DNA of 27,946 nt from an uncultured bacterium (GCA_900547945.1 URIT01000029.1:1-27946); one strand, 5' to 3'. Positions 6,081-15,883 are shown, counted from the first letter of the stretch. The notes: generated from the sequence alone by a model not told the origin. Program-made: numbers and translations.

Positions 6081-7022
6081 GTGCGTAAATTGTTGTTTGT
6101 CTGTCTCTTCCTGTTCGCCAGTGTCGTCCTTGCCGGTCCGCGCGAGGACGGCCTTTTCATTTCCCATGTCCATCGCGGCGGCGGCGCGCGGGAACGCCCG
6201 GACAACACGCTGGAGACGTTTCTCTGGTGCTGGGGCAACGGTTCGGCGCTTGAATGCGACTGCCGCTGCACGGCGGACGGCGTGGGCATCATGTTCCACG
6301 ACGACGACCTGCGCCGCACGCCACGCGGCATCCCGGCGGACTGGAAGGCGCGGCGGATCAGCCAGATGACGTGGGCGGAGATCCGCGACATCGACGTGGG
6401 CAGCTATCTGGACGCGCGCTACGCCTTCGAGCGCATCCCCACCATCGAGGCCGTGATGGCGGCCATGAAGGGGCATCCCTCCTATCTGCTCTTCGTGGAC
6501 GAGAAGGGGGCCGGCCCCGCGCGCATCGCCGCCGAGGCGAAGAAGTTCGGCGTGGTCGACCAGGTCTACTACACGGGTTGCAGCTATCCGAACATCGTCA
6601 AGTGGAACGAGGCCGTGCCCGGCGGCAAGTCGCTCCTCTGGATCGGCAAGTTCCCTCCGTTCCGGGAGCGTTTCGACCCGGCCCGGCGCGCGGAGATGTC
6701 CGCCGCCACGCGCGCGCACTTCGAGGCGCGCATGGGCGAACTGCGCCGGAACGGCTTCAAGTACGTGACGGCCGTTTCGCTGCACACCTACTGGAACCCG
6801 AAGGATCCCGTCGATCCGTTCATTCTCGGCACGGACTACCTGAAGAAGCTGATCGACGAGTTCCACGCGCACGGTGTGAAGGTGTGCTCGATTCCCTTCG
6901 AGGGGGGCGAGACCGAGGCGGTGTACCACAAGTTGTGGGAACTGGGGTGTGACGGGTTCTCGACGGACTACCCGTCCGTCATGTTCAAGGTCATCCGCGA
7001 TCTCAAGGCCGCGGCGAAATGA
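6081..7022 (+). CDS. Exported glycerophosphodiester phosphodiesterase
   Basis: This enzyme hydrolyses glycerophosphodiesters to sn-glycerol 3-phosphate and an alcohol. From GTG 6081 it has 313 residues and a signal peptide (RKLLFVCLFLFASVVLAG). An upstream in-frame ATG at 5919 lies before the promoter and would bury the signal peptide, so I reject it. The GDPD motifs are present: H31-R32 (HVHRGGG), the NT segment (RPDNT), E58 and D60 (ECDC), and H73-D74 (FHDDD). The later VDEKG metal and substrate strand is also present. The RPDNT segment has Asp where most family members have Glu (PENT). Its stop overlaps the next start as ATGA (7019-7022), so translation is coupled to the A2M gene. It may act on released lipid or teichoic-type head groups in the periplasm. 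Confidence 0.9.
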   Translation: MRKLLFVCLFLFASVVLAGPREDGLFISHVHRGGGARERPDNTLETFLWCWGNGSALECDCRCTADGVGIMFHDDDLRRTPRGIPADWKARRISQMTWAEIRDIDVGSYLDARYAFERIPTIEAVMAAMKGHPSYLLFVDEKGAGPARIAAEAKKFGVVDQVYYTGCSYPNIVKWNEAVPGGKSLLWIGKFPPFRERFDPARRAEMSAATRAHFEARMGELRRNGFKYVTAVSLHTYWNPKDPVDPFILGTDYLKKLIDEFHAHGVKVCSIPFEGGETEAVYHKLWELGCDGFSTDYPSVMFKVIRDLKAAAK

Positions 7023-10000
7023 AGAAGGAGGTTACCGTGAAGGGTTTCTGTCGGTTTGCCGCTCTGGCGGCCTTGATTCTGGCGGGGGGATGCAGCGACC
7101 GTGCCGAGGACGGACAGGCGGAGGTCACACCGCCCCCGGCCCAGGCGGCGGCTTCGCGTGTTGGGGAGGGGACGGCCACGAATCCCGTTCCGCAGACGGC
7201 CCGGCCTCCGCAGACGGCCCAGCCTCCGCAACGGCCTGTGCCGGAACCGGAAAAAGCCGCGCGGGAGAAGCCCGTACCCGCCGTGGCTGGCTTCGAGGCA
7301 TCTGAGGGGGAAATCAATCTGAAATTCACGGACCGTCCCGATCTTGTCGCGCTGATGGACTACGTAAAGGTGAAGCCGAAGCCGGGGCCGCTCACGCAGG
7401 ACTGGGTGGATTGGCGCGACACCTGCATTCTGCGGGGCGACTTCAAGCCGCGCACGACCTACCAGGTGGTCGTGCATGCGGGGCTTCCGATGGCGGACGG
7501 GCGCGTGACGGCGAAGGAGTTCCGCCGCACGTGGACGACGGGCGACCGGTCGCCCTCCGTCGCGTTTGCCTCCGCCGGGCGCTACCTGCCGGCGGGCGGC
7601 CGCCGCGCCGTGGCCGTCAAGACGGTGAACGTGACGAATCTCGTCTACGCGCTCCGTTCCGTGCCGGCGCGCAACATCGTGCAGCTCCTCGCCCGCGAGG
7701 AGGACTGCTATGACCGTTACTACGGGCGTGGCGGCGACGCGCAGGATACGGCGGAACTGGCGGGCGATCCCGTTTCGCGGACGATCCGCCTCGCCGCGCG
7801 CCTGAACGAGGGGCAGACGACCGCGCTCGACGTGCGGGGGGACGGCGGCGCCGTCGCGAACGGGGTCTACCTGCTGAGCGTCCACAACAAACAGGACGAG
7901 GACGAATGGAAGAGGAACTGGAAGCTCGTCTGCGTGACCGACATCGGGCTTTCCGTGCGGGAGGCGAACGGCACCGTGTACGTGTGGGCGACGTCGCTGA
8001 CGCGCGGCGTGCCGGTCGCGGGGCTGCGCGTCCTCGTCTACGGCGCGAACAACGTCGTGCTGGGCGAGGGGTTGACGGACGCCGACGGCTGGTGCTGCTG
8101 CGAGATGCCCAAGGGCGAGACGAAGCCCTTCGCCGTTGTCGCCGCGCAGATGGACGATTCGGACGTCTCCTTCCTCGCGCTGCGGGGCGACCTCGACGAA
8201 ACCGCCACGCTGGGCGCGCGCCGCGCGTTCGTGAAGGAGAACGGCAGCGAGGCGTACGTGTGGACGGAACGCGGCATCTACCGCCACAACGAGCCGATCT
8301 TCGTCCATGCGATCCTCCGCGACGGGAAGGGCAACGCGCCGAAGCCGTTCCCCGTCTCCCTCGCCCTCTTCACTCCCGACGGGAAGTGCCTGCAACGCCG
8401 CACGCAGGTCACGGACCGGTTCGGCGTCGTCTCGCGCGCCGACTTCACCGTGCCGGACGACCAGCCGAGCGGGTGCTGGGAAATCCGCGCCTCGACGCCC
8501 GGCGACGACGGCTTCCTGCTCGGTTCGCGTACGGTTCGCATCGAGGAGTTCGTGCCGCCGCAGATCCGCGTGAAGGTGACGCCGCCGACGGAGACGCGGG
8601 CGACGACGAACCTTTCGTTCACCGTGGCGGGCGAACACCTCTTCGGCAGCCCCGCGAAGAGTCTGCCCGCCGAGGGGGCGGTCCTGTTCGAGGACGCCCC
8701 GTTCGCGCCGCGCGGCTGGGAGGCGTTCCGCTTCGGGAACGAGAACCGGCGGCTGAAGCCGAACTTCACGACGCTCGACCGGGTGTTTACGGACGAGGCG
8801 GGCACGGCGCGCTTCACGGTGGACTTCCCGCAGCGGGCGCGTCCGCGCGCCGCCGTCAAGATGGTCGTGCAGGGGAGCGTCTTCGAGAGCGGCGGACGCC
8901 CCGCCTCCGCCCGCGCCTCGACGCTCCTCCACGCCTATCCCTACTACATCGGCGTGGCGCTGCCGGATACGATCCGCGAATCGCCCACGCCGCGCCGCTG
9001 CCGCGTCGTGCTCGTCAATCCCGACGGCACGCCGCACGTCGGCGCGCGCCGCCTCGTGGCGCAGTTCGAGCGCGTGGACAGCGTGTACGAACTGAAGAAG
9101 ACCGGGTCGGGGTGCTGGGAGTGGCGCACGGAGCGCATCCGCTTCCCGCTGGGCGAGGAGGTCGTGCTGGAGGTCTCCGATACGGGACTCGCCACGCTCG
9201 CGGTGCCCGCCGCCGCAGGCGGGGACTTCGCCGTCACGGTGCGGGACGAGGAGACGGACGTCTCCTTCGGCGCGAGCTACTGGGTGGGCGGCGCCGACGA
9301 CACGACCGTGCGGGCCTCCCTGGAGAACCCCTCCCGCGTCACACTGGCGCTGGACAAGAAGATCTACTATCCCGGGGAGCGCCCCCGCCTCACCGTGAAG
9401 GCGCCGTTCGCCGGTACGGCGTGGCTGAACGTGCTGCGCGAGGACATGCTCTACTCGCAGGTTCTCACGCTCACGAACGCGACAAGCGAGATCACGCTGG
9501 AACCCGTCCAGGCCACCTGGGCGCCGGGCGTGGACGTGTCGCTCAGCGTCGTGCAGGCCTCCCGCCCTGGGCAGCGTGGCGTGATGAACCGCGCCTTCGG
9601 CCTCGTGCCCCTGCGGGCGGCGACGCGCGACAGCGCGCTCGATGTCCAGGTCAAGGCCCGGGTCGCCTGCGCGCCGACGGGCGGCTCCACCGTCACGGTC
9701 GACGTCTCGGCGCGCGGCACGGACGCCGTGGGCGAAACGGCCGTCGTGACGGTCGTGGACGAGGGCATCAACCTCCTCACGGACGAGGAGGTGCCCAACC
9801 CGGTCGACTGGTTCGGCGCCGTGCGCGATGCCGAACACCCGCTCTGGGACATCTACAACCGTCTGCTGCCCATTCTCGATGGAGGTCTCAAGCGCGCGGG
9901 CGCGAAGACGGGCGGTGGCGCGGAAGGTGACCTCTTCCGGCGCATCAGCCCCGTGCCGACCCGGCGCTTCAAACCGCTCAGCCTTTGGAAGACGGACGTC

Positions 10001-11917
10001 GCCCTGAAGGACGGCCGCGCGACCGTGCCGTTCACCCTGCCCGAGTTCGTGGGCGAGGTGCGCGTGACGGCCGTGGCGTACAACCGGCGCGCGACGGGCG
10101 CGGGCGCCGTGCAGGTCAAGGTGGTCCCGAACCTCGTGATGCAGCCCGACGCACCACGCTTCGCGGCGCCGGGGGACTCGTTCTTCGCGACGGTCGTCCT
10201 CGCCAACCGCAGCGGACGCGACGGCACGGTGCGCTACGACCTCATGGCGGGCGGCAGCGTGTCGCTTGCGCGTCCCGTCCACGGCGAGCTGAAGCTCGCA
10301 AAGGACGCGAGCGAAACGCTGAGCTTCCCGGTCACGGCGGGGGCCGTCCCCGGCGAAGGCACGCTCGTCTTCGTCTCGGAGGGCTTCGGCGAAAAGCACC
10401 GCAACGAGATCCTCCTGCCGGTGCGTCCGGCGGCGCCCTGGACGAAGACGGCGACGACGGTGCATCTCGGTCCCGGCGAGCGGAAGGCGTTCCCGAACAC
10501 CGCCGCCACGTTGCCCGAGGCGGCGCGCCGCACGTTCCTCGCCTCGGCGAATCCCGTGGCGGAACTCGCCTCCGCGCTTGAATATCTCGTCGCCTACCCC
10601 TACGGGTGCCTGGAGCAGACCGTGGCGCGCGTCTTCCCGTTCGTCACCGCAGGGGGTATCCTGAACACGCTCCCCGTGCGCGAGACCTCGGCCGCCGCCG
10701 ATGCGAAGGGGGCCGTCGAGGCCGGCATCCGGCGCGTCTCGTCGATGGTGCGGGCGAACGACTTCGTGATGTGGCCGGACGGCACGACGCCGCCCTGGAA
10801 CCGCGAGGTCTCCCTCTGGGCCGCGCATTTCCTCGTCGAGGCGTCCGCGAACGGCTTTGCCGTCCCCCCGGACCGTCTGGATGCCGTGAAGGGCTTCCTC
10901 CGCGCGTGGGCGATGGCGTCCAACGAGACGGTGGGCGCGTATGCGTGCCACACGCTGGCCCTCGCGCGCACGCCGGACCGCGACCGCATGCTCCACTGGT
11001 TCGACCGCCGCGTCCAGCTCGCGCCGCTCGACCGCGCACGCCTCGCGCGCGCCTTCGTGCGGACGGGCGACCGGGACTGGGCGCGGGACCTGCTCGCGCA
11101 CGTCCAGCCCGACGCGGTGAAGGGCACGGCCTTCGCCCTGCTCGCGCTCCTCGACCTCGACCCCGACGACGCGCGCATCCCCGCGTTCGTCACCGCGCTC
11201 CTCGACGCGCGCGACGCCGAGACGCGCCACTGGGGGACGACGGAGGCGAACGCGCACGCCCTGCTCGCCCTGGGGGCCTTCTACCGGCATGCGCCGCCCG
11301 CCGCCGGCGCGCCGGAGTTGACCATCTCCGTCGACGGGCACGACGATGCGTTGCTCGTGAAGCGGGCGAAGCGCCTCACGGGCTGCGGCGAGGCCGTCGT
11401 GTCGAACCGGGGGACCGGCCCCGCGTTCGTCTACGCCTCGACGCTCGCGCTGGGCGATCCGGCTGCGCTGTCCGCCGAGACGAACGGCCTTGCCGTCGCG
11501 CGGCGCTATCTGCGGCCCGACGGCGCGGAGGCCGACCTTGCGAAACTGGCGCGCGGCGAATTGCTCATCGTCGAACTCACGCTCACGGCGCCGGAGAGGA
11601 CGACTTATTCGGACCTCGTGATCGAGGAGCTGCTGCCGGCCTGCTTCGAGCCCGACGCGACGTCCGTCACGGCGGACGCCTACCCGTGGGCGAAGGCCGG
11701 CCCCGCCTGGGAGCTGCGGCGCGAGCTGCGCGACGACCGCGTGCTGGGCTTCTCGCGCCGCTTCGCGCTCGACGCGGGCGCCTCGGTCGTCTTCTGCTAC
11801 GCCGTGCGCGTCGTGAGCGCGGGCACGTTCATCCTGCCGGGGCCGTCCGTTGAGGCGATGTACGCGCCTGCCCTGCGGGCGCGCGGCGCGGCGGGACGGA
11901 TCACGGTCGCCCCGTGA
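7019..11917 (+). CDS. Bacterial alpha-2-macroglobulin lipoprotein (YfhM type)
   Basis: The protein has 1632 residues, close to E. coli YfhM (about 1650). A signal peptide ends at a lipobox-like ILAGGC with Cys25, followed by a proline-rich tether (about 38-85). Macroglobulin-like beta domains follow, including WTERGIYRHNEPI (an MG-type motif). The thioester motif is intact: C1197-L-E-Q1200 within YPYGCLEQTVARVFPF, in the alpha/alpha-barrel thioester domain. Bacterial A2Ms trap attacking proteases by covalent linkage after cleavage of a bait region, acting in the periplasm or at the inner membrane. It starts on the ATGA overlap with the GDPD gene and ends in a GTGA overlap with pbpC, the classical partner that repairs peptidoglycan. 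A pronounced long open frame on the opposite strand is a composition shadow. Confidence 0.95.
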   Translation: MKKEVTVKGFCRFAALAALILAGGCSDRAEDGQAEVTPPPAQAAASRVGEGTATNPVPQTARPPQTAQPPQRPVPEPEKAAREKPVPAVAGFEASEGEINLKFTDRPDLVALMDYVKVKPKPGPLTQDWVDWRDTCILRGDFKPRTTYQVVVHAGLPMADGRVTAKEFRRTWTTGDRSPSVAFASAGRYLPAGGRRAVAVKTVNVTNLVYALRSVPARNIVQLLAREEDCYDRYYGRGGDAQDTAELAGDPVSRTIRLAARLNEGQTTALDVRGDGGAVANGVYLLSVHNKQDEDEWKRNWKLVCVTDIGLSVREANGTVYVWATSLTRGVPVAGLRVLVYGANNVVLGEGLTDADGWCCCEMPKGETKPFAVVAAQMDDSDVSFLALRGDLDETATLGARRAFVKENGSEAYVWTERGIYRHNEPIFVHAILRDGKGNAPKPFPVSLALFTPDGKCLQRRTQVTDRFGVVSRADFTVPDDQPSGCWEIRASTPGDDGFLLGSRTVRIEEFVPPQIRVKVTPPTETRATTNLSFTVAGEHLFGSPAKSLPAEGAVLFEDAPFAPRGWEAFRFGNENRRLKPNFTTLDRVFTDEAGTARFTVDFPQRARPRAAVKMVVQGSVFESGGRPASARASTLLHAYPYYIGVALPDTIRESPTPRRCRVVLVNPDGTPHVGARRLVAQFERVDSVYELKKTGSGCWEWRTERIRFPLGEEVVLEVSDTGLATLAVPAAAGGDFAVTVRDEETDVSFGASYWVGGADDTTVRASLENPSRVTLALDKKIYYPGERPRLTVKAPFAGTAWLNVLREDMLYSQVLTLTNATSEITLEPVQATWAPGVDVSLSVVQASRPGQRGVMNRAFGLVPLRAATRDSALDVQVKARVACAPTGGSTVTVDVSARGTDAVGETAVVTVVDEGINLLTDEEVPNPVDWFGAVRDAEHPLWDIYNRLLPILDGGLKRAGAKTGGGAEGDLFRRISPVPTRRFKPLSLWKTDVALKDGRATVPFTLPEFVGEVRVTAVAYNRRATGAGAVQVKVVPNLVMQPDAPRFAAPGDSFFATVVLANRSGRDGTVRYDLMAGGSVSLARPVHGELKLAKDASETLSFPVTAGAVPGEGTLVFVSEGFGEKHRNEILLPVRPAAPWTKTATTVHLGPGERKAFPNTAATLPEAARRTFLASANPVAELASALEYLVAYPYGCLEQTVARVFPFVTAGGILNTLPVRETSAAADAKGAVEAGIRRVSSMVRANDFVMWPDGTTPPWNREVSLWAAHFLVEASANGFAVPPDRLDAVKGFLRAWAMASNETVGAYACHTLALARTPDRDRMLHWFDRRVQLAPLDRARLARAFVRTGDRDWARDLLAHVQPDAVKGTAFALLALLDLDPDDARIPAFVTALLDARDAETRHWGTTEANAHALLALGAFYRHAPPAAGAPELTISVDGHDDALLVKRAKRLTGCGEAVVSNRGTGPAFVYASTLALGDPAALSAETNGLAVARRYLRPDGAEADLAKLARGELLIVELTLTAPERTTYSDLVIEELLPACFEPDATSVTADAYPWAKAGPAWELRRELRDDRVLGFSRRFALDAGASVVFCYAVRVVSAGTFILPGPSVEAMYAPALRARGAAGRITVAP

Positions 11918-14163
11918 CGCGGGGCGGCCAGCGTGCGCTGCGGCGCGCCGCCGTCGCGGGGGGCAGTCTCCTCGCGGCGGGGGCGCTTGTCTTCGCCGTT
12001 TCGTGGCTCGCGATCGACCCGCGCCTCGACGCGGCGGAGGTCTATCCAGGCGGCACGGTCCTGCGCGACGGCGTGGGGCGCGTGCTGCGCGTGTCGCTGG
12101 GACCGGGCGACGTCGACTGCCGTCCCGACTACGTCGCCTCCACGGACGACTGGATCGTGAAGGCGCTCGTCGCGAGCGAGGACCGTCGTTTCTTCCGCCA
12201 CTGGGGCGTCAACGTGCCGAGTGTCCTGCGGGCGTGCGTGCAGAACATCACGCATCTGCGGCGGATCTCCGGCGCCTCCACGATCACGATGCAGGCGGCG
12301 CGCCTCATGGTGCCGCATCCGCGCACGCTCGCCTGGAAGTACGTCGAGGCGTTTCGCGCGCTCCAGATCGAACGGCGGCACGACAAGCTCTGGATCGTCT
12401 CGCAGTACCTGAACCGTGCGCCGTTCGGCTCGAATCTGGTGGGGATCGAGGCCGCCGCGAACGGGTGGTTCGGCAAGCGGGCGCACGACTTGGGGATCGG
12501 GGAGGCGGCGCTCCTCGCGGGCATGGTGCAGGGGCCGTCGCGGTTTCGTCCGGACCGCCACTTCGAACGGGCGCTGAAGCGGCGCGAATACGTGCTGGAG
12601 CGGATGCGGGCGTGCGGGATGATCGACGCGCGGCAATACGAAGGGGCGCGGAAGGTACACCCCCGCATCCAGCGCGGTCCGCGTCCGTTCGCCGAGCCGT
12701 TCTTCTGCGACTGGGCGATGCGGCATGTGGCGCGCAGGGGCCGCACGGGGGGCGACTTCCGCACGACGCTCGATGCGGATATCCAGGCGCGGGCGAAGCG
12801 CGTGGTGGAGACGGCGGCCTCCGGCGGACATGCGGCGGCGGCGGTCGTGATGCGCGTGCAGACGGGGGAGGTCCTGGCCCTCGCGTGTTCGGGCGACTAC
12901 TTCTCGCCGGACGCCGGACAGGTCAACGTCGCCAGCGCGCCGCGTCCGGCGGGGTCGACGCTCAAGCCCTTTCTGACGGCGCGTGCGCTGGACCTCGGTC
13001 TCGTGACGCCCGAGGAGCGTCTGTCGGACGTGCCGCGCGCCTATCGCGGCTACAATCCCCAGAACTTCGACGCGACCCACCGCGGCACGGTGACGGCGGC
13101 CGACGCGCTCGTCCTCTCGCTCAACCTCCCGTTCGTCCAGCTGCTCGAACGGGTTGGCGTGGGCAACTTCGGCACGACCCTGCGCGCGCTCGGCTGCCGG
13201 AGCATGGAGGCGGCGGACGCGAGCTTCGGCCTCGGCATGGCGATCGGGAACGTCCACGTCTCGCTCGTGGAGCTTGTGGGGGCCTATGGCTGCCTCGCCC
13301 GAGGGGGCGTCCATCTGCCGCCGTGCGCGCTCCAGTGCGAAGTCGAGGAGCAGAAGGGGCGGACGGGTGCGCGGATTTTCTCCGAGGGGGCGTGCCGCCT
13401 TGTCACTGAAATCCTCTCCGGCGAGGAGCGGAGCGCGGCCGCGCTCGGGCACGTCGCGGATGTGCGGACCTCCCGGTTCGCCTGGAAGACGGGGACGTCC
13501 GCCGCCTACCGCGACGCCTGGACCGTCGCATGGAATCCGGAGTACGTGGTGGGCGTCTGGTGCGGGCACAAGGAAGGGGGCTTTGGCGATGCTTCCATTG
13601 TCGGGGCGCAGGCCGCCGCGCCGTTCGCGTGGGAGCTGGCGCGGTCGCTCTATCCGGCGGACGACGGTCCGTGGTACGGTGCGTTCCCCGACGAGATCGT
13701 GATGCGCGCGGTGTGTGCCGAAAGCGGATTCCCCGCCGGACCGGACTGTCCGGCGACGCAGACGGGGCATGCCCTGCGTGGACGTTCCTCGACGGCGTTG
13801 TGTCCGCTTCACATACGGGGGCTCGACGGCGAGGCCGGGCGGCGGGACGATGCTTTCGTCGCGGCCTTTCGCGGGCAGGAGACCGCCGCACGGCGGCTGG
13901 CCATCCGGAAGCCCGAGGACGGTTCCGTGTTCCGCCTTGTGAAGGGGCTGCAAAACCAGAAAATCGTCTGCCGCGTTGTCGGCAACGTCGAACAGGGGAG
14001 GTTGTGGTGGTTTGTCGATGGAAAGAACGTCGGCGAGACGCGCGGGACACAGCCGTTTGCGTGGTTGCCGGAACCAGGCGCACATCGAATCGCCTGCGCC
14101 TCTGCGGAGGGAATTTCCGCCTCCGTGAACATCCGCGTGACCCTTGACGAGGTCGCGCCCTAG
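11914..14163 (+). CDS. pbpC: Penicillin-binding protein 1C (bifunctional transglycosylase/transpeptidase)
   Basis: The protein has 749 residues with an N-terminal membrane anchor (about 14-34). The glycosyltransferase domain has the catalytic Glu in EDRRFFRHWG (E89) and GASTITMQ (120-127). The transpeptidase domain has S348-T-L-K351, SLN (402-404) and KTG (525-527). A C-terminal BiPBP_C-like beta domain (from about 665, IRKPEDGSVFRL) is typical of PBP1C. It polymerises and crosslinks peptidoglycan. GTG at 11914 overlaps the A2M stop (GTGA), giving translational coupling. Pairing with A2M is conserved in many bacteria and is read as breach repair plus protease trapping. I see no intrinsic terminator before the convergent tRNA gene 13 bp downstream. 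Confidence 0.95.
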   Translation: MTRGGQRALRRAAVAGGSLLAAGALVFAVSWLAIDPRLDAAEVYPGGTVLRDGVGRVLRVSLGPGDVDCRPDYVASTDDWIVKALVASEDRRFFRHWGVNVPSVLRACVQNITHLRRISGASTITMQAARLMVPHPRTLAWKYVEAFRALQIERRHDKLWIVSQYLNRAPFGSNLVGIEAAANGWFGKRAHDLGIGEAALLAGMVQGPSRFRPDRHFERALKRREYVLERMRACGMIDARQYEGARKVHPRIQRGPRPFAEPFFCDWAMRHVARRGRTGGDFRTTLDADIQARAKRVVETAASGGHAAAAVVMRVQTGEVLALACSGDYFSPDAGQVNVASAPRPAGSTLKPFLTARALDLGLVTPEERLSDVPRAYRGYNPQNFDATHRGTVTAADALVLSLNLPFVQLLERVGVGNFGTTLRALGCRSMEAADASFGLGMAIGNVHVSLVELVGAYGCLARGGVHLPPCALQCEVEEQKGRTGARIFSEGACRLVTEILSGEERSAAALGHVADVRTSRFAWKTGTSAAYRDAWTVAWNPEYVVGVWCGHKEGGFGDASIVGAQAAAPFAWELARSLYPADDGPWYGAFPDEIVMRAVCAESGFPAGPDCPATQTGHALRGRSSTALCPLHIRGLDGEAGRRDDAFVAAFRGQETAARRLAIRKPEDGSVFRLVKGLQNQKIVCRVVGNVEQGRLWWFVDGKNVGETRGTQPFAWLPEPGAHRIACASAEGISASVNIRVTLDEVAP

Positions 14164-14176
14164 AGCTTTCCCGCTT

Positions 14177-14266
14177 TGGCGGAAGGGGGGGGATTCGAAC
14201 CCCCGGTAGACTTGCGCCTACACAACCTTTCCAAGGTTGCACCATCGACCACTCGGACACCCTTCC
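14177..14266 (-). tRNA. tRNA-Ser (anticodon GGA)
   Basis: On the minus strand the acceptor stem GGAAGGG/CCCTTCC, discriminator G and an encoded CCA (complement of 14177-14179) frame a class II tRNA. The anticodon arm is CAACC-TTGGAAA-GGTTG, with GGA at complement 14230-14232, reading UCC/UCU serine codons. The long variable arm (GTAGGCGCAAGTCTAC) is characteristic of serine tRNA, and the T-arm is GGGGG-TTCGAAT-CCCCC. It converges on the pbpC 3' end. Confidence 0.96.
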
Positions 14267-14285
14267 AGGCGGAAAAAGTGCGAAC

Positions 14286-14314
14286 AGTATAGCGTTTCCC
14301 GACGCCAAAGGCAA
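14286..14314 (-). promoter_or_regulatory. Promoter of tRNA-Ser
   Basis: On the minus strand TTGCCT (complement 14309-14314), a 17-bp spacer and TATACT (complement 14286-14291) give a near-consensus sigma70 promoter. Its start site falls about 10-15 bp ahead of the tRNA 5' end at 14266. Confidence 0.85.
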
Positions 14315-14411
14315 TCGCCATTTTGAAAAAGTTTGGAAGCGGGGTGCATCGGGCGATTTACGCTCTTGCATGGTTTAAGGCAAGGGGCGGACGAAGACGC
14401 CGTTTTTATGC

Positions 14412-14417
14412 TATACT
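14412..14417 (+). promoter_or_regulatory. -10 box giving an apparently leaderless amylase transcript
   Basis: TATACT at 14412-14417 lies only six bases before the ATG at 14424. A start 7 bp behind the box would begin the RNA at the A of the ATG. No purine-rich ribosome-binding site precedes the ATG. I see no good -35 box at the usual distance, so promoter strength is uncertain. Confidence 0.6.
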
Positions 14418-14423
14418 GGCGAC

Positions 14424-15851
14424 ATGAGAAAGATGCTGTTCTGCACGGCCCTGGCCGCCATTGGAATGTCGTGGGGGGCGATGCGCCCCACGCCGGCGTA
14501 CCTGAAGCGGGCGACGGTCTACCAGATCGTGCTGCGCAACTTCACGCGCGACGGGAACTTCCGCGCGGCGGCGGAGATGCTGGACCACGTGCGCGCCGTC
14601 GGCGTCGACGCCGTCTACCTGACGCCGTTCGTCGAGATGGACCGCGACATGGACCGCGCGGGGTGGAGCCCGCGCCAGATCGCAAGCGGCTTCGGCAGCC
14701 CGAAGAACCCCTACCGCATCTCCGACTACGACAAGATCGACCCGGAGTACGGCACGGACGCGGACTTCAAGGCGTTCAACGACCGCGCGCACGCGCTCGG
14801 CATGAAGGTCTACATGGACCTCGTCTACCTCCACTGCGGGCCGAACAACGTCCTGAAGGACCGCTTCCCCGACGCCTTCCAGCGGAACGCCGACGGCACG
14901 GTGAAGACGACGCAGTGGCACTTCCCCTACGTCAACTTCGCCTCGAAGGGCGTGCGCAAGTACCTCATCGACTCGATGCTCCACTGGATGCGCCTCGGCT
15001 GCGACGGCTTCCGCTGCGACGTCGGGGACGCGGTGCCGATCGACTTCTGGGTCGAGGCCGTGACGGTCTGCCAGAAGGTGAACCCCGAACTCGTGATGAT
15101 CGACGAGGGCACGAACGTCGAATGGCTCAGGAAGGCGTTCGACGCGGGGTACGCCGCGCACTGGAGCTTTACCGTGCGCGGCGAGATGGTCGCCCCCGAG
15201 GAAGGCGCCTGGTGGGCCAAGTGGTCGAAGCGCCAGGCGCCGCTCCCCGCGCGCATGGACGTCGTCCGGCGCTACGAGGCGAAGGTCCCGAAGGACGTAC
15301 TCATGTTCTGTTTCCTCGACAACCACGACACCGCGACGGACGACGGCGAGCGGCGCTTCGACCGCGCCCTGCCCGTGGAGGCCGGGAACGCGGCCTTCGT
15401 GCTGATGCTCCTCCGGCGTGGCCTTCCGCTCATCTTCAACGGCAACGAGATCGCCGACAACTCCCTCAACTCGTTCTTCGGCCCCGTCGAGCATGCCGCC
15501 CGCGCGGCGCGGACGGTGGACTGGGCGCGCGCGCTGCAGCCCGCCGGGCAGAAGCGCCTCGCGCTCGTCCGGACGCTCGTGAAGATGCGCCACGAGGATC
15601 CGATCTGGAGCGAGGGCGCGATGGACTGGGTGACGGACGGCGAAGCGCAGGGCGTCATCGCCTTTGTCCGCACGCTCGGCGCGCGCCGGGTCCTCGTCGC
15701 CGCGAACCTCACGGCCTCCCCCGCCGCGTTCACGCCGGGTGCCCTGAAGCCCACGCCCCGGGCGAAACGCCTCCTCGCGGAGGGCTTCGAAGTCCGCGCC
15801 GACGGCACCTGTTCCGTGGAACCCTACGGTTTCGCCGCCCTTGAACTCTAA
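14424..15851 (+). CDS. Exported GH13 alpha-amylase-family glycoside hydrolase
   Basis: The protein has 475 residues and a short signal peptide (RKMLFCTALAAIGMSWGA). The GH13 regions are readable: region I MDLVYLHCGP, region II GFRCDVGD with nucleophile D199, region III VMIDEGT with acid/base E228, and region IV FLDNHD with N300-H301-D302. A C-terminal beta domain follows (VLVAANLTASP). It should cleave or transfer alpha-glucosidic linkages in starch, glycogen or maltodextrin; the subfamily cannot be set. Region I ends HCGP, where many members have NH. It leads a five-gene plus-strand run, with the SDR gene 32 bp downstream. The transcript looks leaderless (see the -10 box at 14412). Confidence 0.92.
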   Translation: MRKMLFCTALAAIGMSWGAMRPTPAYLKRATVYQIVLRNFTRDGNFRAAAEMLDHVRAVGVDAVYLTPFVEMDRDMDRAGWSPRQIASGFGSPKNPYRISDYDKIDPEYGTDADFKAFNDRAHALGMKVYMDLVYLHCGPNNVLKDRFPDAFQRNADGTVKTTQWHFPYVNFASKGVRKYLIDSMLHWMRLGCDGFRCDVGDAVPIDFWVEAVTVCQKVNPELVMIDEGTNVEWLRKAFDAGYAAHWSFTVRGEMVAPEEGAWWAKWSKRQAPLPARMDVVRRYEAKVPKDVLMFCFLDNHDTATDDGERRFDRALPVEAGNAAFVLMLLRRGLPLIFNGNEIADNSLNSFFGPVEHAARAARTVDWARALQPAGQKRLALVRTLVKMRHEDPIWSEGAMDWVTDGEAQGVIAFVRTLGARRVLVAANLTASPAAFTPGALKPTPRAKRLLAEGFEVRADGTCSVEPYGFAALEL

Positions 15852-15883
15852 GCCCCAATCTCCAATCCCAAGAGGACACACGT

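Noticed and set aside
6968..11341. A 1457-codon open frame on the minus strand across the A2M gene
   Set aside because: It is Arg/His/Ala-rich without recognisable domains, while the plus strand has a lipobox, macroglobulin domains and the CLEQ thioester. It is a G+C-driven shadow.
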